From Candidatus Endolissoclinum faulkneri L5 (GTDB lineage: Bacteria > Pseudomonadota > Alphaproteobacteria > Thalassobaculales > Thalassobaculaceae): 64,000 bases of DNA. Shown here piece after piece: positions 32,510-43,472 of this stretch. A model generated the notes under the pieces. It saw nothing but the letters and a program-made list of their open reading frames with translations. It searched no databases and had not been told where the DNA came from. The stretch spans positions 1,013,654 to 1,077,653 of the forward strand of contig NZ_CP006745.1 of NCBI RefSeq assembly GCF_000510265.1, written 5' to 3'. Both the position numbers and the translations under genes were made by a program. How positions within the stretch are numbered: position 1 is the stretch's first letter; each line of letters starts with the position of its first letter.

Positions 32510-32537
32510 TAAAAATATTTTTAAGTTAGTAAAAATA
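32498..32537. repeat. Exact 20-bp tandem duplication over a stop codon
   Basis: Two copies of TTTTTAAGTTAGTAAAAATA (32498-32517 and 32518-32537). The first contains the final codons and TAG stop of the upstream gene. Confidence 0.9.
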
Positions 32538-34538
32538 AAAAACCTGGCAGGTATTCACTTTAAAAAAAATATTATATTATATTGATCAGCGCAGGTAATT
32601 ATAAATTTAAAGTAATTATTATTAATTTTTGTAATTATACTATCTACAAGATACCATTAAAACATCATAGCTAAAGAGCTTGACTCAACTCAATTTGGCT
32701 AATATTTACTTGTCATCTATTTATAATTTACTCAAACAGTTAATAAGGGTTATCTTCCTAGTATAAGTAATTGTATCAACTGCTACAAACAGTAAACTAA
32801 CTGAGTAATGCTTGAGTAATCTTTTACCTTGATAGCCTTCAAAAGAAAATAAAAATATTTAATAACATTAAACATTTTTATTCATAGTGTTGTAATAGTT
32901 TATCAAATCTAAATTATTTACAAATTTTTACTAATAATCCACTAAATTGGTATAAATTTAGGAAAATTATTTTCCAAATAACATTTGCGTTTCCTTTTGC
33001 TATATGTTTTATATCATGTACCTATAAAATTCTTTCGAAATTTTAATTCTAACTTTTAATAGTTATTTAAAATCCATAAAGTATGTTGTGGTTGTTAGTT
33101 TACTATTAGTTTTTTGTACTTGAAAATTTCAATCTACACTTGCTAAGTATGAATAGCATTATTGAAATTATCTTTCTGAAATCATTAGGGACTTGAAGCA
33201 AGTATTCTCTTATTTTATATTTAGGAACTAAAAAAACTAAATCGGCTAGATTAAGTCGCCTTCTAAGCTACTAGCTATCAATACCCAAGTAATTGCTTGA
33301 ATCCGGTCTTCTTTAATTATGACTGTAGTTAAAGCATACTAAATCAGAGAAAAATATCTCCGGAAATCTTGCTAACATAGCAAATAAAATTCTTCATAAA
33401 TCATCCTTAGGTACTTAAGGATGATAACGTAAATATATTAGAGAAATAACTATAATATTAAACCAACGAAGAGGCATTAATTGAATAATTCTAAACAAAA
33501 AGGCATTTAGTAGATAACCTTATTAATACTGGAACGATGATACAAAATTTGTTTAGCTAAACAAATTGATTTATTTTTAATTAATTATTAAGGTTTCTGC
33601 TATTTACTGCGCAACTAGCAACTTATTGATGTAAATAATTAATATTACATCAATACTAAAAGTACAATGTATGTGCTGTAGCTTATTATAAATCAAGCCA
33701 CATTTAGCATGGTTTAGCTTACTAATACTATGTCGATCGAAGTATATATTCAATATTTTATGGAAAGCTAATAAACTACGAAATACTACATTTACGAAAT
33801 ACTACATTAAAAAATCTTTCCGAGCTAGTCAGCCGATATTCTAGTATTTACATGATACAATGGGGTGATTTGTATTATCTAGAGTTTCCTGTAATTTATT
33901 TCTGTTTGGCAGATTAACAAGTGAATCAATTGTAAAAACTTGTTTAACGCAAAGGCTGCTTTAAAATAGCTAACAAATTTTAACATCAGAAATAATATCA
34001 GAGGGCAATAAACCGGCAATATAACTCTATAGTAATAATCTACTAAATAATTGTATTATGCTATATTTAATCATTTCAATAAACTATATCTTCCTAATTA
34101 ACCGTTAAGACTCGGATTTTATTTTTGTAGCACACGCTAAATAATAAACGATTAAAGCTCTAAAGCATGTTACTCATTTTCTTCTTAGCCAGCAAAGCCT
34201 AAGCATTTGATAATATCATAAAATTCAGCAAAAATAACTTGATAATTAATATATTTTAAATTAGTTTACTCTTCAATTATTCGCAATATTTATTAGAATC
34301 CTTAAATTATTTACTAACTTTCGTATAAAGCTAAATAATATAATAAAATTATGCTTAAACAAATACCTTTACAATAAACAAAGTCCTAAACTAATGATTA
34401 GAATCCTCAATCATGCTAATACATAACTATTAGTATTGATGGCAAAACATACTTTTATTAAAAGCTTAACTAAAACTAATAATCGTTAGATAATCATCGG
34501 GAAATAGGCATTGATCTGATAACTTGGAGATCACGTTA
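32510..34538. other. 2.0-kb non-coding spacer
   Basis: I see no gene and no strong hairpin. A 16-bp tandem duplication lies at 33777-33808. DUF1476 or purB genes, which often precede purC in related bacteria, cannot be recognised. Confidence 0.55.
33777..33808. repeat. Exact 16-bp tandem duplication
   Basis: TACGAAATACTACATT occurs at 33777-33792 and again at 33793-33808. Confidence 0.9.
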
Positions 34539-35324
34539 ATGGCTAAAAGCTACAAGCTCTACGAAGGTAAAGCCAAAATTATGTATGAAGGGCCAGAACC
34601 AGGTACAATCATTCAATACTTCAAAGACGATGCTACGGCCTTTAATAATCAAAAGCATGATTTGATCGCTGGAAAGGGTGTTATCAACAATCGCATCAGC
34701 GAATATTTAATGACAAAGTTGACAGAGATTGGTGTGCCTAATCACTTCATTCGTCGGCTCAATATGCGCGAACAGCTTATACATGAGGTAGAAATGCTTC
34801 CGCTAGAAATTGTGGTACGCAACGTAGTTGCTGGCTCATTAGCAAAACGATTTGGATTAGAAGAAAGTACTCAGCTTCAACGCTCGATTATCGAGTACTA
34901 TTACAAATCAGATAAACTAGGCGATCCGCTAATTTCTGAAGGGCATATTAGTTGTTTTGGTTGGGCTACTACTCAGGATATTGATGACATAATTACTTTA
35001 TCCCTTCGAATAAATGATTTTTTACTGGGATTGTTTCTTGGGATTGGAATACGACTAGTTGACTTTAAACTAGAATTCGGTCGTTGGTATAATAATAATG
35101 AGGCAGCGCAGATCATACTTGCTGATGAGATTAGTCCAGATAATTGCCGATTATGGGATCTTGCAACTAACAAAAAGATGGACAAGGATCGCTTCAGGCG
35201 CGATCTAGGTGGTGTTAAGGAAGCCTATCAGGAAGTAGCAAGTCGCTTAGGAGTGTTACCAGAAATTAATAATGTTGATTTGAATAATCATAGCAGCGTA
35301 TCAGTAAAAGAGCTTGTAACATAA
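34539..35324 (+). CDS. purC: SAICAR synthetase (phosphoribosylaminoimidazole-succinocarboxamide synthase)
   Basis: PurC joins CAIR and aspartate with ATP to form SAICAR in purine synthesis. It is 261 residues. Typical segments are [11 protein letters not shown] near the N-terminus, FKDDATAFN, the substrate-binding [18 protein letters not shown] and the ending [20 protein letters not shown]. The start is set at the ATG at 34539 because [13 protein letters not shown] is the family beginning and GGAGA lies eight bases before it. The TTG at 34524 would overlap that ribosome binding site. It is followed in the same direction by purS and purQ, but at 2.4 and 4.1 kb, whereas in most alphaproteobacteria these genes are nearly contiguous. 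Confidence 0.97.
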   Translation: MAKSYKLYEGKAKIMYEGPEPGTIIQYFKDDATAFNNQKHDLIAGKGVINNRISEYLMTKLTEIGVPNHFIRRLNMREQLIHEVEMLPLEIVVRNVVAGSLAKRFGLEESTQLQRSIIEYYYKSDKLGDPLISEGHISCFGWATTQDIDDIITLSLRINDFLLGLFLGIGIRLVDFKLEFGRWYNNNEAAQIILADEISPDNCRLWDLATNKKMDKDRFRRDLGGVKEAYQEVASRLGVLPEINNVDLNNHSSVSVKELVT

Positions 35325-37764
35325 TGCTAAATAATTATAGCGCGATCAGTTTATTGATATGACTTTTTAAAACTTACCACAAATCAAGTTTAGCTAATTG
35401 GCTTTTACAATCGAGTTAGCCTTTCATCAAGAGATGATCAATTCGGATATTGGCATAATTCTACGGATATTCTTAATGAAGCTCTCTCTAATTAAACAAA
35501 TAGATTTTACTAAGCCCAATGAAACGATCTGCATTAAGTAATTTACATTATTAGATTAATCTAAGTTAGCATTTTAACGATACTAGCCAATCAAATTTAG
35601 AAGAAAGATGCTACTTATGATAGTAATATTTTTATATAGTTACTTTATTTGAATTAATTTTTAATATTAAAATCTCACAGAATAAATGATGCAATCAACT
35701 TAATTTAAGGTATATTCAGTGAGTTAAAGTACCTAATCATTTTATCAAATATCCTTGCTGATATTTCAGTATAACTTAATACAGTAGGCTAAGTAATCTT
35801 AATTGACAAAATACTCCAAGAGAAATAACAAACTAATCCGATCAAAAATGCTTTATCAGCGATTGATTTTTAGGCTAATTAAGGTTATTTCCTTGACATT
35901 ATACTAATCGAAATTATTGTATCTGATAATACAAAGTTACGCCTTTGCAAATTCATTTACCTTAGTGTCATTCCATGAAATTGAAATGTCTATCCAACGA
36001 TAAATACTACTTCACTAGTTTAGTAGTATTTATCGTTGGATATAGATAGTGCGAATAGCATAAAACAGAGATAAGTAATTTATCTCAGCCAGCTATTAAT
36101 TTTTATGACAAGTGCGCTTATTAATCAATTTGTATTAGTCTAGCCTGTATAGCTCTTTTAGAATAATTGTAAATCAAAGCCCTAGGTTTACAATTTTGGT
36201 TCTATTACTCAACTATCTTACTATACTCGCATAACTAACTTGCGTTAGCTTGGCAATTATCTCACCACATGAGTAATATCATGACAAGAAGCTTTCGGTC
36301 AGTTAGAGCGATGCTATAGCAGTAAGGATAACTAGTATCAGAAACATTCATTATAACAAAACCAACAATAAACTTTTATATCAAAGCCTACCTCTCGCAC
36401 ATCGTAATATAAAATTCCTAGCATTACTAGCATTTTTAAATTAAATTAATCCATAAAATGAGAGCCGCGACATTCTATATATGTTACTATTAGAAGAAAA
36501 CACTCCCTTAACGTATACTAAGTTAACAAAATTCTAAATATTAAGTAATCAGTTATTTTAAGTAGTTTGGTACAACTAAAATAGTTTGATTTACTAGAGA
36601 ATTAAAACTAATTAGAAATAGCGCACATAATTACCAGTAATAACTGTATCGCTCAATAGGCATAATTTAAAATCTAGCAGTGTTATTGAAACTAATTGGG
36701 TAATTACCACAAGGTAAAAGATTTAAAGTCGCTAACTTTTATAACAAAACAAAAATATATTTTAGAAAAAATTACTGAAGACTAATATAAATTTAAAGTT
36801 AGTTCGGTTACTGCATGCTTCTACTTAAGTAAGATTAATAATTATCCAGATATTATTAATCTTGGTAGATCTTATCCAGAGCTCAATGTCTACAAAGACC
36901 TGTAATAAAACAACGAACTAGTACAGTTGATAACATTAATAAAAATTATTATTCAATTTATACACAAATATATATTTTGATGATTTTTATTAATTCATTG
37001 AAAGCTAATCGACCGACATTGTAATTGATTAGAGCTAGCTAGGGAATGATATAATTCATGCTTAATGAAATTACACTTAAGCAATTCCAAGTGATCAATA
37101 ATATTAGTTATATAATATTTTATCATGAACTTATGTAAAAAAATATAAGATTGCTGTAGCATAATTAAAACCTTAAGATTAGCTATTAGCGTAAATATAT
37201 AAAAAAAATAAAGACTTATTTTTATAAATCAAAATCAACTATTAGCAAAAATTAACACTAAGCTTTAAAATACTTGCTACCTTGCTATAAACAACTTAAA
37301 TAATATCCTTAATAAAACAGTAATAAATCTATATTACAATACACGTCGATTAACTAATTAACAGATTTTAAACCTATCGATTTATGCTTAGATAATTAAT
37401 AATATAAACTATATTATACCTAATATATTCCGTTTAATACCTAAAATTATATAAAAGTGATAGACGATTTCATTAAAAAGCGAGATATAAGCTATTCTAT
37501 AATATAGTAATTTAGCAATGATATCATACACTTATAAATTTTTTCAACCAAAAGATTTTAATTATTTTCTTTGTCGCTTACTAAATAAACTGCTGTATTA
37601 GATATTGGTCATGGGATATCAAATTTACCTAAGTTAGCTATAAAAAGATTAACAAAATTTATTTTGTGAGAAATAAACTCAATTACACAGTCAATTTAAT
37701 TAAAGCAAGTAGTAGACTTTATGGGAATAATTAAATTACCACAATTAAATAATTGGATAGCATT
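35325..37764. other. 2.4-kb spacer inside the former pur operon
   Basis: No reading frame is credible. It contains a perfect 21-bp inverted repeat (35991-36042). In related bacteria purC and purS are separated by tens of bases, so this DNA is an insertion, or the two were separated by rearrangement and later decay. I saw no trace of a mobile element. Confidence 0.6.
35991..36042. repeat. Perfect 21-bp inverted repeat, 10-nt loop
   Basis: Arms 35991-36011 and 36022-36042 are exact reverse complements (core CCAACGATAAATACTAC). It lies 670 bp downstream of purC. No T-run follows, so intrinsic termination is doubtful. Confidence 0.9.
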
Positions 37765-38007
37765 ATGAGAGTTACCGTTTACATCAAAATTAAACCAGAA
37801 GTACTCGATCCACAAGGAACAGCAATTGCTCGCGCGCTCTCTGATTTAGGATTTGCTGGAATTAACAAAGTTCGTCAGGGCAAAATAATCGAAATTGATC
37901 TTGACAAAACTAATGCCATTAAAGCTGTATCAGATACAGAAAGTATGTGTGAACGTCTATTAGCGAATACAATTATTGAAGATTACAGTATCAGTATTGG
38001 AGAATAA
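37765..38007 (+). CDS. purS: Phosphoribosylformylglycinamidine synthase subunit PurS
   Basis: PurS is the small scaffold subunit of the three-part FGAM synthase (PurS, PurQ, small PurL). It is 80 residues, with MRVTVYIKIKPEVLDPQG at the start and FAGINKVRQGKIIEIDL in the middle, both typical. The ATG at 37765 is preferred over the TTG at 37753: it matches the family N-terminus and has GGA seven bases upstream. It lies between purC and purQ in canonical order but far from both. Confidence 0.93.
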   Translation: MRVTVYIKIKPEVLDPQGTAIARALSDLGFAGINKVRQGKIIEIDLDKTNAIKAVSDTESMCERLLANTIIEDYSISIGE

Positions 38008-39376
38008 TCTAATTAGTACTTTCTCATATTAGTTATAAAATAAGTTAATGATAAGTACACGGATTAAAAAAATTTAGCACCACCCAAGATATTAAATTAA
38101 ATATTGATTACATAGTTAGAATAACTCATACATCACATAAAAATTTTTACTAACAGGATGTATTATCCTAGTAGATAAAGTCAGCTTAAGTTTCTCGCCT
38201 GAGATATAAATATTGTTATTTTAAGATGTTTTTATAAGAGTGTTCATTCAAAAATATAAACCCTATTACGACCACAAAGAAGTCAATATCTCTCCTAGGA
38301 TTTACTTTGAATACTTGATATCTTAATCAATTCTGCTTTTCGTCTAAAACAATAAAAAGCTTAAAAAATCAGTTATATCGCGTAGCCACAATACTCAAGA
38401 AATTTGATTGGTAACATAAGAAAGACGTACAGCAATATTTATTGTAACACTAATATACTTATCTTAAATTAATCATCTTATTAATTCAACTACAACTCAA
38501 GTGCTATATGATGATAATGCCTAATTATTCACTACCTTTCACAGCTAAAGTAATTCTACCATAAATTGCAAACAAGTCTTATAAACATTAAAAGATTAAA
38601 CCTAAATCTTTACGTTATCGATAGAATACACTTAAAATTTAAATTAGATGGCATTAATAAGTACTGCTTAAGTGATATTCTTCAAAAAATAAACTAAAAA
38701 TGCATTATGATCTCATGAGTGAAGCGCCGGTTAATTAGATAGCGAAAAAATTTTGTAACAAGCATCAATCATAGTTAATAACTTGATAGTAATATCAAAA
38801 AATTAAACGAATGTTTTGCGTTCTAATGTTTAGAAAAATAGCGCAAATGTTGATTTTTGGTTACTAACAGTGATTAAATCGCCTGATCATATATTCAGCA
38901 ATAAAGATTAATAGTGTGTCATGTAATAAATTAACAATGATTATAGGAGAATGTACTGTGCTAATCAAAGCAGTTATTCGTTTATTCGATTTTATTAACT
39001 AGACTAGAGTTACACTATTATAATTCAATTACAAATATATTTTTCTTAGTGATAAGAAAGAAACATAACGAATATACTTTCGACGGAAATTTCCGATTTA
39101 ATACAGTTACTTATTAAGCAGTATATTAGCCGCTAATGCAGCTTGGCTCATTATTATTCACATATTTCTGAGGGAAAAGTATTTTAGAAAAAGCAACCTT
39201 AAATCAAAACTAATATCGTCGAATGAATTTTTATGTGGTAATTTATCTATTAAGAGACTTAACATATATCAATTTAATAAGCTAGAGTATTTTTAATTTG
39301 TTCAATTATACGAATTATGTCATTATTTATACGCTGAATATTGCAATAGCAAGATGCCTTTGCCCCGGAGAACGAA
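38008..39376. other. 1.4-kb spacer between purS and purQ
   Basis: I see nothing recognisable. The sequence is AT-rich with stops in all frames and no long hairpin. purS and purQ normally overlap or nearly touch. Confidence 0.55.
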
Positions 39377-40057
39377 ATGAAAGCAGCAATCGTTATATTT
39401 CCTGGATCTAACCGGGATCGGGATATGGCTGTTGCCATACGTCAATCTTTTGGTAATTACCCAATTATTATTTGGCATAAAGAAACCGAAATTCCGAAAG
39501 TAGATTTAATTGTTATTCCGGGAGGGTTCTCTTATGGTGATCACCTGCGCTCCGGTGCGATTAGCGCATTATCACCTGTAATGCGTACAGTGGAGATGCA
39601 GGCCCGAAAGGGCGTACCCGTGTTGGGAGTCTGCAACGGCTTCCAGATTTTAACCGAGACGGGAATATTACCAGGTATTCTTATGCGTAATATTGAATTA
39701 AAGTTTGTCTGTAAGACAATCAGGTTAAAGGTAGAAAATTCTTCCGGTATATTCACTGCTGGGTATACTAGTGGGCAAATTCTTTCGTTACCTGTTGCAC
39801 ATAACGATGGTAGTTATTTTGCTGATAACGACACACTTAATAGGCTAGAAGACAGGGATCAGGTAGCCTTTCGCTATATTAGGACTGAAGGTGTTTTATT
39901 TGGAAATCCAAACGGGTCCATGCGTGACATCGCTGGCATTTACAATGATAACAAGACAGTACTTGGTTTAATGCCTCATCCTGAGAATGCTATCTATCCT
40001 TTTAATGGAAAAGCGGATGGTCAAATTTTTTTTGACAATTTAGTATCATCATTATAA
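39377..40057 (+). CDS. purQ: Phosphoribosylformylglycinamidine synthase subunit PurQ
   Basis: PurQ is the glutaminase subunit of FGAM synthase and passes ammonia to PurL. It is 226 residues. The class I amidotransferase triad is complete: C86 in GVCNGFQIL, and H201 and E203 in MPHPENA. The opening AAIVIFPGSNRDRD is characteristic. CGGAG lies six bases before the ATG. purL, the synthetase subunit that normally follows, is absent from the next 2.5 kb, so it must be elsewhere in the genome or the pathway would be broken. Confidence 0.96.
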   Translation: MKAAIVIFPGSNRDRDMAVAIRQSFGNYPIIIWHKETEIPKVDLIVIPGGFSYGDHLRSGAISALSPVMRTVEMQARKGVPVLGVCNGFQILTETGILPGILMRNIELKFVCKTIRLKVENSSGIFTAGYTSGQILSLPVAHNDGSYFADNDTLNRLEDRDQVAFRYIRTEGVLFGNPNGSMRDIAGIYNDNKTVLGLMPHPENAIYPFNGKADGQIFFDNLVSSL

Positions 40058-42510
40058 TACACAATACTAGAACTTGGTTACAATTTTTAGAGTTAGTTAC
40101 ATATTTTTTATGTTGCTAACTAAGGATCTAACTTCTGAATAATTTAATTGTACTCCACTAATTGATAATTCTAGTACTACTCAAGTAATACTTATAAAAA
40201 AGTAGCACATAACGTATTGCATAAACCAAATCTCCACTATTAACTTCCTAAGTAAAAAAAGCTCAGAATTGATAACACGCCGACTAAAAATTTTTAGCAA
40301 CCGCCTAAAGTATGTTTATCAAATAACAACAAAACCATGACATTATGTCACTTATAGTGATAGCTAGAGTTCTTTATACTATAGCAAAGATTTTACCTCT
40401 GTAACCTACGACAAATAATACACTAGAGCATAATCTATGACAACAAACAATATAGCATTTTTTTCTTCGTTGTTTATTAATTATAGGCGCTTAACAGAAT
40501 GATATACACTGGTGCGCTTCAAGATCATTGTATGAGTTTTGTATATTATATAATCTCGCGTAATTATTAGTAACTCGCTTAAAATGATGCACCTTGCGTC
40601 TATCATAGTATGATAATCTTATAGTTTAAGATATAGCTATACTAGTTTATACAATTTATGGCTTAGAATTTGGAAAACTTCTCGTGCAATATAAAGTCTA
40701 ATCCAGTATTGCAGAATCTAGTGCTGAGTGAATTATACGCCATTATCAACAATAATTTACTTTGGTAAGAGTAAATCAAAGATTATCTACAAATTCTAGA
40801 TTAATTTATAGAAATCAATAGGATAAATTTTAAGAGTTAACATTAAGGAAACACAACTATTAGTGCACGTAAAAAAAATTAAGCATAGAACGAGGTGATA
40901 ACGCAGAATGCTAGTTCAAAGATATCATCTACATTTACTTTGATTATTGATAAATTGCTAAATGTTATTTCCAAATAGAAAAAGCATTTGTTTATATAAA
41001 ATAAACTAACTAAAAATAAATGCTTTTAATAAATCAGAATAATTGCAAAATACAAATAATGCTAAGTATTATTGCTATGATAAGTCAAAACTACAAGACT
41101 AATGCAATAAACGATATTGCAGCAAACATCAGTAAATTTATACTACAATATTCTTAATAATAAATTTTAAAACTTAAAGAGGGAAAAGTTTCTAGCAAGC
41201 TCATATTCCACAGTCAGTAAAATACTAACGAAGTATAAGATACTCTTAAAATTCTGCATTAAGTTAGCTTCTCATCCCAGTGAATTAGAAAGTCAGAACT
41301 ACAAGAAGATTATTTTATTAGCATTAATAATTACTAACATCAACACGCTATTATAATTGAATATACAAAACATCTAAAAACAGTTTTCTCACATAAATAG
41401 GCATTTCTAAGCTTGTTTCTGTAAAAGATAGCCATGTATTATAATACAATCACTTTTTTACGAAAAACTAGAATAATCCTAACAGAAGATTCGCTATCTG
41501 AGGTAACATAAAATTAAATGTATTATAACTTACGTTAAATCTGCAAGCTGCTACTGATCAATGCATTAATTTTAGCTAAGCAATAAATAACATACAATAA
41601 ATTACTTAATACAAATATGATACTAAATAACAACAGTTATTTCACGAGCACAACTAGAACCCGTTTAAGATATGTTAAGCTGAAATATAAATAAAAATCA
41701 TAATAAAGTTGCCTATAATCGCAAAAAAATTAAAGATAAGTTTGTAGAATAAAATAACTCTTGTAGATTAATATTCTATGTAGCTTTCGTTAAGATCTGA
41801 TTATAACAAATGCATAATCTAATCATAAATTCATTAACTAAAGTATTAAATATCTAATGTTGAGATAAAATATGCTGTCAATATTAGAATTTTTCATTAT
41901 ATTTTATGCATCATTGAGCAGTTAATTAAAAATGTAGATTAAAATACAACGAAACCCTCTTGCTATTATGGATATTTATAAAACTGTTAAGCAGATATAA
42001 AAATCTTAGGTTTTCTTTATAGCAAAAAAAAGATGAGCTAATACTAATTGCATTTCTAAATATATTAAAATACACTAAATTTCCATGCTACACTTGATAC
42101 ACAGGAAAATTTTTTAGCTATAATTAAATACTACTAGCGTTAGTATCATAGCTCTCTGGATAAACACAAGTTAGGACTATTAGACACACAGCATAGTGTA
42201 ATCCACCCATATAAAGCGAAACTCATCGCTTATTGTGTAGCAAAACAACCATAAATCTTGTTACTTCTAGTTCAAAACTTGAGAGCTAGGAATAAATCGG
42301 GGTATATTCTTATCAAGTAAGAACATTTGATAACCTTACTAACTGCCTCTAAGCTCTTTTTATCTCAATTATTATAAAGAGTTAATATTCTTATTTATTT
42401 TGTAACCTATTACGTAAAAAACAAATTTGAGCACTTTTGATACTATTAATTAGAATAAAAATTACTAAAATTACACCTTCTTATTTCGTAAAGCCTTAGA
42501 TATTATATTA

Positions 42511-42550
42511 AGCAGGTAATCCATACGTAAAGATTAATGCTGGTTTTTTT
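42511..42550 (+). terminator. Rho-independent terminator with no gene directly upstream
   Basis: AGCA (42511-42514) and TAATC (42517-42521) pair with GATTA (42532-42536) and TGCT (42538-42541) across a small internal loop and a 10-nt loop. The sequence then reads GG and seven T residues (42544-42550). It faces the end of hemF. The nearest plus-strand gene is purQ, 2.5 kb upstream. Confidence 0.55.
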
Positions 42551-42588
42551 CTAGAAAAACATGATAGCGCTATAAGAAAACTCTAACG

Positions 42589-42616
42589 ACTAAAAAGAAT
42601 TAATTAACTTTTTAGT
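42589..42616 (-). terminator. Hairpin just after hemF
   Basis: ACTAAAAAG (42589-42597) and CTTTTTAGT (42608-42616) form a perfect 9-bp stem seven bases beyond the hemF stop. The stem is AT-rich and no long T-run follows on the minus strand, so it is weak as an intrinsic terminator. Confidence 0.4.
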
Positions 42617-42623
42617 ACGACCA

Positions 42624-43472
42624 TCACGGCCATCTTACTTCTGGGGGCAAGCTCATCATAATTGCCTCCACATTACCTCCTGTCTCCAATCCAAAAATAG
42701 TACCACGATCATAAAGTAGATTAAATTCTACATAGCGGCCGCGTCGAACAAGCTGATAATCACGTTCTTCTAATGTCCAATCCTCATTCATACGCCTAGC
42801 AGCTATTTTTGGATAAACAGCAAGAAATGCAAGTCCAACATCCTTGGTAAAAGCAAAAGCGCTATCGAAATCTTCATCTAAATAGTCGTAAAATATCCCA
42901 CCACTTCCACGCGGCTCACCTCGATGCTTAATATAAAAGTATTCATCGCACCATCTTTTAAATTTAGGGTAGTATCCTAAATCATGCCTATCACAAGCAT
43001 CCTTTAGGCTCGCATGGAAAAAATTAGTATCGATCGGATCAAAAACTATAGGAGTTAAATCAGTACCTCCGCCAAACCAACTTTTAGTGGTAGTAATATA
43101 GCGATTATTCATATGGACTGCAGGTACTTTTGGTGATTGCATATGTGCTACCAGCGATATGCCTGTAGCAAAGAAACTAGGGTCTTCGTTTGCCCCGGGA
43201 ATTTGTTTGCGAAATTCTCCAGATAATTCACCATATACAGTTGAGATGTTAACACCAACCTTGTCAAATACACGGCCTTTCATTATTGACATTATACCGC
43301 CGCCGCCGCCATCGCGCTTCCATTTCTTAGCCTTAAACCTTCCAGGTTCTCGGTTATTTAGCTTGCCATCATATACATCTTCTAATGATTCGAATGCTTT
43401 GCAAATTTGATTACGCAAACTTTTAAACCAGGCTTGGACAGTAACCTGTTGATTATCTGATGCAACATACAT
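42624..43472 (-). CDS. hemF: Oxygen-dependent coproporphyrinogen III oxidase
   Basis: HemF decarboxylates coproporphyrinogen III to protoporphyrinogen IX using O2, so it points to life with oxygen. It is 282 residues and complete. Conserved segments include [22 protein letters not shown], the [20 protein letters not shown] loop and [18 protein letters not shown] near the C-terminus, ending in [14 protein letters not shown] lies six bases before the ATG. It stands alone, flanked by spacers of 2.4-2.6 kb. Confidence 0.97.
   Translation of the reverse strand: MYVASDNQQVTVQAWFKSLRNQICKAFESLEDVYDGKLNNREPGRFKAKKWKRDGGGGGIMSIMKGRVFDKVGVNISTVYGELSGEFRKQIPGANEDPSFFATGISLVAHMQSPKVPAVHMNNRYITTTKSWFGGGTDLTPIVFDPIDTNFFHASLKDACDRHDLGYYPKFKRWCDEYFYIKHRGEPRGSGGIFYDYLDEDFDSAFAFTKDVGLAFLAVYPKIAARRMNEDWTLEERDYQLVRRGRYVEFNLLYDRGTIFGLETGGNVEAIMMSLPPEVRWP

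Larger units (their letters stand above)
40058..42623. other. 2.6-kb spacer where purL would be expected
   Basis: There is no credible reading frame and no readable PurL motif. An imperfect hairpin at 40092-40120 may end the purQ transcript. A strong plus-strand terminator sits at the far end (42511-42550). The length would fit a decayed small purL (about 2.2 kb), but this is not shown. Confidence 0.55.
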
